From Paenibacillus marchantiophytorum (lineage in GTDB: Bacteria; Bacillota; Bacilli; Paenibacillales; NBRC-103111), in contig NZ_BMHE01000002.1 of the NCBI RefSeq assembly GCF_014640555.1, forward strand, positions 325,576-364,121: 38,546 nt of DNA. The letters are read 5' to 3'. The position numbers and the translations under genes were made by a program. The notes below the pieces were generated by a model. The model was not told the origin of the DNA and did no database searches. It saw nothing but the letters and a program-made list of their open reading frames with translations. This document shows positions 7,927 to 16,121 of the stretch, piece by piece (position 1 is the stretch's first letter; every line of letters starts with the position of its first letter).

Positions 7927-8783
7927 TGACTAGCAAAACGACAGATCGTATAGCCACATTTTACTTTTGGGCTTCAGGTGTCATTATTATTGCCATTCTG
8001 GCTTGGTTCCTTGTTCGCATCCTAGGGGAAGGGATTCCTCATCTATCCTGGCACTTTATCTTCGGCAAACCGGAAGAAATCAAAGCGGGAGGCGGCGTCG
8101 GGCCGCAGTTGTTCAACTCCTTCTACGTCTTGTTTTTATCCTTATTGATTTCCATTCCAATCGGATTATTCTCAGGCATTTACTTGGCTATCTATGCACA
8201 AAAAAATTGGTTCACCGATCTGGTGCGTATTTCCGTTGAAGCCTTATCATCCGTGCCTTCCATCGTATTTGGATTGTTCGGGTTTCTTCTCTTCGCGAAT
8301 CTGCTTGGTCTGAAGTTCTCCATTCTCGGCGGTGCTGCGACTGTTGCCCTTCTGAACTTGCCGGTTATGGTGCGGGTTACAGAAGAATCTATTCGTACGG
8401 TGCCAGAATCTTACTGGGAAGCAAGCTTGGCGCTTGGATCGACCAAATGGCAGGCCATTCGCAAGGTGCTTATACCCGCGGCATTGCCTAGCTTAATAAC
8501 CGGAATTACTTTGATTGCTGGACGTGCCTTAGGTGAATCAGCGATTCTCATTTATACAGCCGGGTTATCGGTCTCCCGTTTCTTCCCGGACTTCAACCCG
8601 CTCAAGATGGGAGAGACGCTGTCAGTCCATCTCTGGTATGTAGGGGCTGAAGCGCTTGTACCAGACGCCAAGGATATTGCCAAAGGCAGCGCCGCGCTGC
8701 TCCTAATCGTCGTCTTAATTTTCAACCTGCTTGTTAGTATACCAAGCCGAATCCTACAAAAAAGACTTTCCGGGGGGAAATAA
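7926..8783 (+). CDS. pstA: Phosphate ABC transporter permease PstA
   Basis: The second channel subunit, 285 residues, partner of PstC. It has six predicted membrane segments, with the coupling loop [24 protein letters not shown] in the middle of the protein. The gene starts inside the pstC stop (TAATG) and ends two bases before the pstB start. The tight packing indicates one transcript pstC-pstA-pstB-phoU. Confidence 0.95.
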   Translation: MTSKTTDRIATFYFWASGVIIIAILAWFLVRILGEGIPHLSWHFIFGKPEEIKAGGGVGPQLFNSFYVLFLSLLISIPIGLFSGIYLAIYAQKNWFTDLVRISVEALSSVPSIVFGLFGFLLFANLLGLKFSILGGAATVALLNLPVMVRVTEESIRTVPESYWEASLALGSTKWQAIRKVLIPAALPSLITGITLIAGRALGESAILIYTAGLSVSRFFPDFNPLKMGETLSVHLWYVGAEALVPDAKDIAKGSAALLLIVVLIFNLLVSIPSRILQKRLSGGK

Positions 8784-8785
8784 TC

Positions 8786-9547
8786 GTGGCGACTAAACAT
8801 AAAATCAAAGCGGATAAATTGAATTTGTTTTACGGGGAAAATCATGCGCTTCATGATATTGAATTAGCCATTGAAACAGGCACGATTGCTGCCTTAATCG
8901 GTCCGTCAGGCTGTGGGAAGTCGACCTTCCTGCGTACCTTGAACCGGATGAATGATCTCATTGACAGCGTGCGAATTACAGGGAATGTAGCCGTTGACGG
9001 GCACAATATTTATGAGGCTGATTCTGATGTGGTTTCTTTACGCAAGCGTGTGGGCATGGTTTTCCAACGTCCTAATCCATTCCCGATGAGCATATATGAT
9101 AACATCGCCTATGGACCGCGCATTCACGGCACCAAGAAGAAAGCTCATCTGGATGAAATTGTCGAGCGCAGTCTTGTACAAGCGGCTCTCTGGGATGAAG
9201 TGAAGGATCGTTTGCATAAATCGGCACTGGGTTTGTCCGGCGGTCAACAGCAGCGTCTATGTATCGCTCGTTTGCTTGCCGTTGAGCCAGACGTTCTGTT
9301 GATGGATGAGCCTACATCGGCACTAGATCCGATCTCCACACTGAAGGTGGAAGAGTTAACGCAAACCTTGAAAGAGAAATATACGATCATTATCGTTACG
9401 CATAACATGCAGCAAGCAGCGAGAATTTCCGATATGACTTCCTTTTTCTTAAATGGGTATCTAGTCGAAACCGACAAAACAGATAAAATCTTCACTAATC
9501 CGAACGACCAACGTACGGAAGATTACATTACGGGAAGATTCGGCTAA
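8786..9547 (+). CDS. pstB: Phosphate ABC transporter ATP-binding protein PstB
   Basis: The ATPase of the Pst importer, 253 residues. Walker A is GPSGCGKST near residue 39, the ABC signature LSGGQQQR near 150, Walker B VLLMDEP near 170, and the switch His is in VTHNMQQA. The start is GTG at 8786, after GGGGGGA (8772-8778). It ends in the family's typical [10 protein letters not shown]. It functions at the cytoplasmic face with PstC and PstA. Confidence 0.95.
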   Translation: MATKHKIKADKLNLFYGENHALHDIELAIETGTIAALIGPSGCGKSTFLRTLNRMNDLIDSVRITGNVAVDGHNIYEADSDVVSLRKRVGMVFQRPNPFPMSIYDNIAYGPRIHGTKKKAHLDEIVERSLVQAALWDEVKDRLHKSALGLSGGQQQRLCIARLLAVEPDVLLMDEPTSALDPISTLKVEELTQTLKEKYTIIIVTHNMQQAARISDMTSFFLNGYLVETDKTDKIFTNPNDQRTEDYITGRFG

Positions 9548-9570
9548 CCACTTCGAGAGGGGATAAACAA

Positions 9571-10230
9571 ATGGATGCAAGACCAGGGTTTCATCAATCG
9601 TTAGCACTACTGCAAAAAGAACTGCAAGATATGGGAGAAAGCGTAGAGGATTTGATCTTCAAATCCGTCGAATCCTTGGCTAAACTGGATGAGAAAGCAG
9701 CTGTCCAAGTCATTAAGACGGATGATTTGATTGATGACTACTTAACGACGATCGACGAACTGTGTCTGCGACTCATCGCTCTGCAGCAGCCTATGGCCAG
9801 TGATTTGAGGATTATCGGCACAGCGCTCAAAATTGCCACAGATTTGGAACGCATCGCGGACCATGCCGTTGATATCGCCAAGATTACAATACGCTTCGCG
9901 GGAGAAGAACTGGTGAAGCCGCTTGAAGTCATCCCGCAAATGGCGGAGATTGCTATCGAGATGCTCCATGAGAGCCTTCTTTCCTACACGGAGCGCGATG
10001 TCCACCGCGCGGCATCGCTTGCAGAGAAGGATGACCGGGTAGATAAGCTATACAGCACAGTGATGCAGGAACTGATGAGCTTGATGAGTTCCGATTACAA
10101 CCGCAATCGCCAACTGACACACTTGCTGTTCGTGGCTCACTTCCTGGAGCGCGTCGCTGACCATACAACGAACATCGGTGAAGGCGTTATTTATATGGTT
10201 ACAGGAAAGCGTAAGGATTTGAATGTATAG
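9571..10230 (+). CDS. phoU: Phosphate signalling regulator PhoU
   Basis: A cytoplasmic all-helical protein of 219 residues with two PhoU repeats. It links the state of the Pst transporter to the Pho two-component system and restrains uptake when phosphate is plentiful. The conserved repeat segments DLRIIGTALKIATDLERIADHAVDIA and LLFVAHFLERVADHTTNIGEGVIYM both carry the E(R)xADH metal-binding type motif. The ribosome site GAGAGGGG precedes the ATG at 9571. It is the last gene of the pst operon, closed by a strong terminator. No phoP or phoR gene lies nearby. Confidence 0.95.
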   Translation: MDARPGFHQSLALLQKELQDMGESVEDLIFKSVESLAKLDEKAAVQVIKTDDLIDDYLTTIDELCLRLIALQQPMASDLRIIGTALKIATDLERIADHAVDIAKITIRFAGEELVKPLEVIPQMAEIAIEMLHESLLSYTERDVHRAASLAEKDDRVDKLYSTVMQELMSLMSSDYNRNRQLTHLLFVAHFLERVADHTTNIGEGVIYMVTGKRKDLNV

Positions 10231-10247
10231 TTAAATCAATTGAAAAG

Positions 10248-10308
10248 AAGCATATGCTATTTAAAAACAGATGTGATATAAGCTGTTTTTTGATACATAT
10301 GCTTTTTT
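10248..10308 (+). terminator. Terminator after phoU
   Basis: A two-part stem. AAGCATATG (10248-10256) pairs with CATATGCTT (10296-10304), and inside it AAAAACAG (10263-10270) pairs with CTGTTTTT (10283-10290). A T-rich tail follows. Confidence 0.85.
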
Positions 10309-10372
10309 CTTATGTAAGTTTGATGTGGTCAAGACAGTAGTTCTAAAGTTGCAGAGAGAGAGAAATGTTCTA

Positions 10373-10918
10373 CTAGTTATTAAAGTTCTTAATAAATTCT
10401 TCTTTACTCAAAGTTTGGACTTTTATGGGAATTCCGCCTACTTGTGAGTCGATATTAATGATATTCCATTTATCTAGAAAGTCTTTTTTTAGTTGAATTA
10501 TATGGTTTGTTTTATCATCTATAGAGGCATATACAAAAGAAACTTCACTTATAGGTTGTTCTTTTTTCAAAAAAACTCCAATAGCCGTATCACCACTTTT
10601 GGCTAATCCTGATTTATTATAAGTTTGATATAATACATATAAGAGATCACTACTATCTTTCTCTGACAGCTCAAATATTTTTTTTTCATTCAGAAGATTA
10701 TGGTAATAGTAATCATCCTTATCTAATTGGTAAGTTTTGATTATATTTGCATGTAAATCCAGAAGCCACAATCTGACTTGATCTTTTTGATATTTTTCAT
10801 AAGCAATATTTATTACTTCTTTCTCTTTGGCATGAAAATAATAGCTACTCCCTAAAAGAATTGTAACAATAGCTGTAGCTATTACTAATAAAAGGATATA
10901 TTTACGGGATTTGAACAT
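10373..10918 (-). CDS. Hypothetical membrane-anchored protein
   Basis: A protein of about 181 residues that I do not recognise. A short basic N-terminus is followed by one hydrophobic segment (YILLLVIATAIVTILLGSSYYF), consistent with a signal anchor, and then a hydrophilic extracellular domain rich in Lys, Asp and Ile. No catalytic motif is visible. The ATG at 10918 is preferred over a GTG at 10933 because the GAGG at 10928-10931 lies 9 bases upstream of it. TATAAT at 10949-10944 (minus strand) could be its promoter. The gene is more AT-rich than its neighbours, which hints at transfer or weak selection. Confidence 0.65.
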   Translation of the reverse strand: MFKSRKYILLLVIATAIVTILLGSSYYFHAKEKEVINIAYEKYQKDQVRLWLLDLHANIIKTYQLDKDDYYYHNLLNEKKIFELSEKDSSDLLYVLYQTYNKSGLAKSGDTAIGVFLKKEQPISEVSFVYASIDDKTNHIIQLKKDFLDKWNIINIDSQVGGIPIKVQTLSKEEFIKNFNN

Positions 10919-10985
10919 AACAATTTTCCTCACAGACTTTTGGATTATACAACAGCGAAATTACTGACTGAAGGCACGATAGAGA

Positions 10986-11021
10986 AAGAGTACCCTTTTG
11001 GATTTCCAGAAGAGTACTCTT
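10986..11021. terminator. Long hairpin between two small genes
   Basis: AAGAGTAC (10986-10993) pairs with GTACTCTT (11014-11021), with an inner arm CTTTTGGA/TCCAGAAG. It lies just after the stop of the secreted protein gene (minus strand) and before the next gene, but the U tract is short. It may be a weak terminator or a processing site. Confidence 0.5.
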
Positions 11022-11038
11022 ATTTGTTTAAACGAAAA

Positions 11039-11443
11039 TTAAAGAGTTAGGGAATCTGAGTCGCTGGTGTAGTAGATGGCGCTAAAGTTTTCTTTTATCC
11101 AACCTTGTAGGTTTGCGCTAACTGTTTGACCTACAGAAGCAGTAAAAGTTGAATTTAGTAGTCCTGGGTTATCAGTACCATTACGAAGTTGAACTGTAGT
11201 CTTTAGAACCCCTCCTACGTATACAGACATATTTCCTTCAATTTTTTGACTTGATGTTAAGACACCGCCAGTACCTTGGACTGACCCAATTACATTTACA
11301 ATTTTAACTCCATCATTTGGGCCTAGAGCAGTAACATTGACATCTGAACTAGTACCTGTGGAGGCAAAAGCAGGTACCGCTAGTAATAATGCTGCACATG
11401 AAGCTAGTAAAATCGGAGTTACTTTCTTTGATATTTTCATCAT
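11039..11443 (-). CDS. Small secreted protein of unknown function
   Basis: A protein of 134 residues with a clear Sec signal peptide: MMKISKK, a hydrophobic core, then VPAFA|ST, with cleavage after about residue 27. The mature part is about 107 residues and rich in Ser, Thr, Gly and Val, with no cysteine, which suggests a beta-rich extracellular protein. No motif is recognised. The ribosome site AAGGGAGA lies about 13 bases upstream of the ATG. TATAAT at 11495-11490 (minus strand) could be the -10. It is adjacent to another AT-rich exported protein gene in the same direction. Confidence 0.7.
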   Translation of the reverse strand: MMKISKKVTPILLASCAALLLAVPAFASTGTSSDVNVTALGPNDGVKIVNVIGSVQGTGGVLTSSQKIEGNMSVYVGGVLKTTVQLRNGTDNPGLLNSTFTASVGQTVSANLQGWIKENFSAIYYTSDSDSLTL

Positions 11444-11693
11444 AATAATAACACATCTCCCTTAAATTGGTATGTAATACACTTTTTATATTATAGATAG
11501 AGTGTTATCGGAGTATTAAATTAAAAAGAATAATTTGTAAACATTTACCTTTTTATGTATTTTAATAGTGTGGCTAAGACGGAGTTGATATGAATATTAG
11601 TTTGAAGATTGAGTGAGGATTCATCGCTGATTTGATCTAATCTCCTAGATAGTTATAGTTGACCGCTTTCTTAATGAATTTGTAGTTTCTCAA

Positions 11694-11722
11694 TAAAAAA
11701 GCCGATCCTATTAAGAATCGGC
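11694..11722 (-). terminator. Terminator overlapping the end of the kinase gene
   Basis: On the minus strand GCCGATTC and GATCGGC form a stem and are followed by a TTTTTT run (11700-11694 read in reverse). The kinase stop codon lies in the loop. Confidence 0.8.
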
Positions 11723-13294
11723 GCCATCCACAAGAACGGGGAAGCGAATATAAAAGGTTGTCCCTTTGGGACTGGATTGAACTTCAATAGAGGCCTGATG
11801 CCTGGCCGCTATACTGTAGCAGATTGCCAGACCAAGTCCAGTTCCTTCGTCTTTGGTGGTGAAGAAAGGCCGGCCAAGCTTCTCGAGATGGTGCTCATCG
11901 ATGCCTGTCCCCTCATCCCCAATAAGCAGGACTACGTGTTCAGGTTCCCGATAGGTCTCGATCCGCAGCTTGCCGCCGATGCTCATCGCTTCCAGACCAT
12001 TCATGCACATATTTAAGATGAGTTGGCGGATTTCTTTGTCGTCGAGTTGAATAACCGGACAGTCCATCATCTGATACTGCACATGCTTGCCGGACATCAC
12101 AGCCTCAGCTTGAATCAACGGCAGCAGCATTTCGATGATCCGGTTAATCTGATCGGGATGCTGATGGGATTGCTTATTTTTGGCGAGGGATAAATATTCG
12201 GTGATGATCTCGTTGGCACGATCCAATTCTTCGAGCATGATGGGAATGTACTGTTTCTGCATACGGCCATCGTTCTCGCGAAATAACTGGAGGAAACCGC
12301 GGATGGTGGTCATGGGGTTGCGAATTTCATGCGCGATGCCAGCGGCCATTTCACCAACCAGATTTAACTGGGCCAGACGGGCCATTTCTGCTTCGAAACG
12401 CAGGCTTTCTGTAATATCTACAGCGACCTGGAGCATACAGCTCTCGTTCTCGATATCAATGATTTCTGTCGACATGAGCGCTGTTCGCATTTCCTTGGAT
12501 TTGGTCTCATATCTCACTTTCAAGTTATGGATGACCTCATCGCATTTCATCGGCTCTCCCTGCTCCGTTCGCAGGAGATCCATCGAGGTCCCAATAATTT
12601 CGTCCCCATAACCTGTATACTGCTTCCAACTTTCATTAATCTCCAGATAAGTGAGATCAGGCAGGCGCCGGATCGCCATCAGGGAGGGAGAGAGCATAAA
12701 CATTTTCTTGAAATGCTCTTGGGATTTCAATAATTTCTGGTGGGCGTCGACCAGTTCGGATGTACGTTCTTCGACCCAATTTTCCAAAAGCACATTCTGT
12801 TGTTTCAGTTTTTCTTCCGCTTCCGCTAATTTCCGATTCGTTTCTTCAAGGTCCAGTGTCCGCTTCTGCAAAAGCTCGCTTTGCAATTTGATTTTCTGGT
12901 GATTCAAATGCATGTTAACGAAAGCATCGACTTTTTTGCGAAGCATTTCGGGATGCACAGGTTTAAATAAGTAATCAATTGATCCTACATGATAGCCTTT
13001 GAGCACATGTTCAATAGACGTACTAAGGGCTGTCAGGAAGATGATAGGAATATCTTGACAAGCCTTGCGCTGTTTAATCAATTCAACAGTCTCGAACCCG
13101 CTGAGTCCCGGCATTTGCACATCCATTAGAATGACAGCAATATGATCGGCAGATTCCTTTAATAAATATCGAAGAGCCTCTTCACCAGATTGCAAGCCAA
13201 TCACGTCATAATGGGGAGAGGCCAGAATACTGTTTAGAGCTAGCAAGTTCTCGTAGCGGTCATCTACCGCCAAGATTTTGACTTGTTGTTCCAT
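11711..13294 (-). CDS. Response regulator-type sensor histidine kinase (REC-PAS-HisKA-HATPase)
   Basis: A soluble signalling protein of 527 residues. Residues 5-122 are a receiver domain with the acidic pair Asp11-Asp12, phospho-acceptor Asp58 (ILMDVQMPG) and Lys111. Residues 130-190 are a coiled coil. A PAS-like domain follows (about 195-300), then the phospho-acceptor helix with His322 (GIAHEIRNP) and an ATP-binding domain with an N box (428-434), GDEGTGID (459-466) and GTGLGL (484-489). There is no membrane segment. The receiver comes first, so it may be the target of another kinase and pass phosphate onward. It is divergent from a cyclic di-GMP gene (183 bases apart), which suggests a shared pathway. 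The start is fixed by AAGGATTTGAC-ATG. Confidence 0.92.
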   Translation of the reverse strand: MEQQVKILAVDDRYENLLALNSILASPHYDVIGLQSGEEALRYLLKESADHIAVILMDVQMPGLSGFETVELIKQRKACQDIPIIFLTALSTSIEHVLKGYHVGSIDYLFKPVHPEMLRKKVDAFVNMHLNHQKIKLQSELLQKRTLDLEETNRKLAEAEEKLKQQNVLLENWVEERTSELVDAHQKLLKSQEHFKKMFMLSPSLMAIRRLPDLTYLEINESWKQYTGYGDEIIGTSMDLLRTEQGEPMKCDEVIHNLKVRYETKSKEMRTALMSTEIIDIENESCMLQVAVDITESLRFEAEMARLAQLNLVGEMAAGIAHEIRNPMTTIRGFLQLFRENDGRMQKQYIPIMLEELDRANEIITEYLSLAKNKQSHQHPDQINRIIEMLLPLIQAEAVMSGKHVQYQMMDCPVIQLDDKEIRQLILNMCMNGLEAMSIGGKLRIETYREPEHVVLLIGDEGTGIDEHHLEKLGRPFFTTKDEGTGLGLAICYSIAARHQASIEVQSSPKGTTFYIRFPVLVDGADS

Positions 13295-13485
13295 GTCAAA
13301 TCCTTTCCGTGCTAGTAAAGACTGTTAAGCACCTTGCGATTCTCCTTTTCTCTTTTCGTGGAAAAAATGGAATTCCCTCTTTTTTATTTGAAGTCTTTAC
13401 AAAGATTTTACATAAGGATAATAAAGGAAGCTATTTGGTTTGATAGACTGATCATATACGGAATAACAAATAAGGGATGATGGAC

Positions 13486-15228
13486 ATGAAGGCTCAGTCA
13501 GAAATGCTTGACCAGTTTCATAAGATAATCAGGGAGCAGCTCCTATATTCCGTTTATCAACCCATTGTATCTTTACAGGACGGACAAGTAATGGGGTATG
13601 AAGCTTTGATTCGCGGGCCCAAAGAGAGCCCGTTCCATTCCCCGCTAGCGATGTTCCAATTCGCAGAGCAAGAGGGTGAACTTTACCCGCTTGAACAGTT
13701 GGCTCGTGAAAAAGCCATTCAAGGATCCATTTTGGAGCATCCTCAGCAATTGCTTTTTATTAATATTTCTTCACAAGTCTTGTATGATCCAGGGTTTATT
13801 CCAGGCAAAACACTGGAGATTTTGCAGCGGCATGGCCTGAATCCGAGCAACGTTGTATTTGAAATAACGGAAAGAAGTTCAATTGAAGATTTTTCATTGG
13901 CCAAAAAAATGCTCGAGCATTACCGCAAGCAGGGCTATCGGATTGCCATCGATGATGCGGGGGCCGGGTATTCCTCCCTTCAAGCGATCGCCGAGCTGCA
14001 GCCTGATTTTATAAAAATTGATCGTTCGCTCATTGAACATATCCATAAAAGCAAGGTGAAAGAGTACATCCTGGAAACCTTCGTTACTTTTGCCCAAAAA
14101 ATGAACATTTCCCTGATTGCCGAAGGAATCGAACATGCAGATGAATTGATTAAACTAACTAGACTCGGCGTGCATTACGCGCAAGGGTTTTTGCTGGGCA
14201 AACCCGAAGTGTCCGCCGCCAAGGTGCATGACCATTTGGCCATGCTGATCTGGCAGCACCGCAAAGTGCAAGGTCTCAGTATGACGTGGAATATTGGCGA
14301 TTTGGCTACACCAGTCCAGGTATTTGACAAAAGAGTGCTGATTTCGGAGGTCGCGGATTATTTCAAAAAGAATCAAGATGCCGTGGGTGTTGTTATCACG
14401 AGCGAGGAAGTACCTGTAGGACTCGTGATGAGAGAGCGCCTGTTCCAGCATTTGGCAGGTCAATACGCCTTCTCCTTATTTTGGAATCGGACGATTGATG
14501 GCATCATGGATGAAGCCCCGCTCATTGTGGATGAGTTCATGTTTGTTGAGCAAGTGTCCCAAATGGCGACTTCGCGGTCCATTCATCATTTGTATGACCT
14601 TGTCATCATTACAAGCTACGGGAAGATGGCGGGAGCAGCTTCTATTAGGACCATTCTGGAAAGTATTACGAATGTACGGATGGAATCCGCGCGTGTGGCG
14701 AATCCGTTAACAGGACTGCCAGGCAATTTGCAAATCAATCGGGAATTAACCAAACGGATCAATGAGAGCAAGCCATTTCACGTGGTGTACGCAGATCTGG
14801 ATTATTTCAAATGGTTCAATGACCGTTTCGGTTTCCAAAAAGGGGATCAGTTGATTCAATATACCGCAGATATTATGCAGCAGGCGATTGCCGTATGTGG
14901 AACCCCGCACGATTTTGTGGGGCATGTGGGAGGCGATGATTTCATTGCTATCTCTGTCACGCGGGAACCTGAGCAGTTGTGTCAGGAGATGATTCGTCGC
15001 TTTGAACAAGGCGTTAAGCTGTTTTATGAAGAGGAAGAATGGGAATATGTCTGGGATCGGAGCGGGAATAAGGTAAAAAGCGAGGGAGTCACATTATCGC
15101 TTTCGCTCGTCGTTTGCAGCTGTGAAACTCCCATTTCACTCGAACATATTTCACACACGGCCGCGACGCTCAAGAAGAAAGCCAAAGCGCATCAAGGCAG
15201 CATTTATTATTTTCAAAATATTGGCTGA
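13486..15228 (+). CDS. EAL-CBS-GGDEF cyclic di-GMP turnover protein
   Basis: A protein of about 580 residues with an N-terminal EAL phosphodiesterase domain (about 15-245), a central pair of CBS-like repeats (about 265-390) and a C-terminal GGDEF domain (about 415-575). EAL residues needed for catalysis are present: EALIRG, NISSQ, FEITE, IDDAGAGYSS, FIKID, AEGIE and QGF. The GGDEF domain has DLDYFKWFND but its signature is GGDDF, and no RxxD inhibitory site is visible before it. Hydrolysis of cyclic di-GMP is therefore likely; synthesis is uncertain. CBS repeats usually bind adenine nucleotides and may tune activity. Start 13486 is chosen because AAGGG (13472-13476) lies 9 bases upstream; ATGs at 13477 and 13480 are too close. 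Confidence 0.92.
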   Translation: MKAQSEMLDQFHKIIREQLLYSVYQPIVSLQDGQVMGYEALIRGPKESPFHSPLAMFQFAEQEGELYPLEQLAREKAIQGSILEHPQQLLFINISSQVLYDPGFIPGKTLEILQRHGLNPSNVVFEITERSSIEDFSLAKKMLEHYRKQGYRIAIDDAGAGYSSLQAIAELQPDFIKIDRSLIEHIHKSKVKEYILETFVTFAQKMNISLIAEGIEHADELIKLTRLGVHYAQGFLLGKPEVSAAKVHDHLAMLIWQHRKVQGLSMTWNIGDLATPVQVFDKRVLISEVADYFKKNQDAVGVVITSEEVPVGLVMRERLFQHLAGQYAFSLFWNRTIDGIMDEAPLIVDEFMFVEQVSQMATSRSIHHLYDLVIITSYGKMAGAASIRTILESITNVRMESARVANPLTGLPGNLQINRELTKRINESKPFHVVYADLDYFKWFNDRFGFQKGDQLIQYTADIMQQAIAVCGTPHDFVGHVGGDDFIAISVTREPEQLCQEMIRRFEQGVKLFYEEEEWEYVWDRSGNKVKSEGVTLSLSLVVCSCETPISLEHISHTAATLKKKAKAHQGSIYYFQNIG

Positions 15229-15238
15229 CAAACAACGC

Positions 15239-15988
15239 CTAGAAGGTATAGACGAGTTGTTTAAAAGAACGAATGATAATGACTTTCTGCTTACCGATGC
15301 GCCGCTCGGAAATTTTCTTAATATTCCCCGGATGAATCCAGATGGCATCCATGCCGCTTGAGGCGGCCCCTACAACGTCATTCCGCCACGAGTTACCGAC
15401 CATCACACATTGGCTTGGAACCGCGCTCATGGACCTTAAAGCACTTTCGAAGATCGCAGGGTGCGGTTTGCGCGGACCATCCTTTTCGGAGCTGAATAGC
15501 CGGTTCTGGTCAATCCAAGGTGTCAATTTCATTTTCTCCAAGTTATTCTGCAGTCGCCTTCGATTCCCATTGCTTATGATCGCGAGTTGATAGTTCTGAG
15601 ATAAGGCTTCCAGGGTATCCTCGACACCCGGAAAGAGTGCCACGAAGTTATCCTCCTGTTCTTCCACCTGTTCAAAAAAAGCCCTCGTAAACATGGGATT
15701 CACATTCACTGGCAAGGTCTGAAGCGCTTTGCGCAAACAAATATGGCGCAGCTCATCCGGTGAAATCGGGCTCCGAATCGGAGCCTTGCGGTGACGGCTC
15801 CATTCCATCTTGTAGCTCTGCAGAGCATCTTGCACGGAAAACTGCGACTCATCCGGCTCCCACCTCGCCGTGTAGTCGTTCATAACCTCAAGAAAGGCCG
15901 AATCAAAGCATTGTCTGCGATCCAGAATCGTATTGTTCATATCAAAAAAGATGAATTTTTTACGTGTTGGTGAGAAAAAAGGGCTCAT
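15239..15988 (-). CDS. HAD-superfamily hydrolase
   Basis: A cytoplasmic phosphatase-type protein of 249 residues. Motif I is FFDMNNTILD: the nucleophile Asp is present, but the second Asp of the usual DxD is Asn. Motif II is AIISNGNR, the motif III Lys is in RKPHPAIF and motif IV is VGNSWRNDVVGA. An N-terminal helical cap sits between motifs I and II, as in YjjG/YfnB-like members. The start at 15988 is supported by AAGGAGGT 8-9 bases upstream; an ATG at 16027 has none. It is divergent from polA. The substrate is unknown. Confidence 0.85.
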   Translation of the reverse strand: MSPFFSPTRKKFIFFDMNNTILDRRQCFDSAFLEVMNDYTARWEPDESQFSVQDALQSYKMEWSRHRKAPIRSPISPDELRHICLRKALQTLPVNVNPMFTRAFFEQVEEQEDNFVALFPGVEDTLEALSQNYQLAIISNGNRRRLQNNLEKMKLTPWIDQNRLFSSEKDGPRKPHPAIFESALRSMSAVPSQCVMVGNSWRNDVVGAASSGMDAIWIHPGNIKKISERRIGKQKVIIIRSFKQLVYTF

Positions 15989-16121
15989 ACGGAGAACCTC
16001 CTTCTGAAGTCCTAGCCATCCAATCATGCTTTCCTTTTATGTTTATGTGCGGAACCGTTTTTTTATTTTAATTTCGTATGCTATGATGAAGGAAGTATGT
16101 CAAAAATCGGGGTGCGAACTT

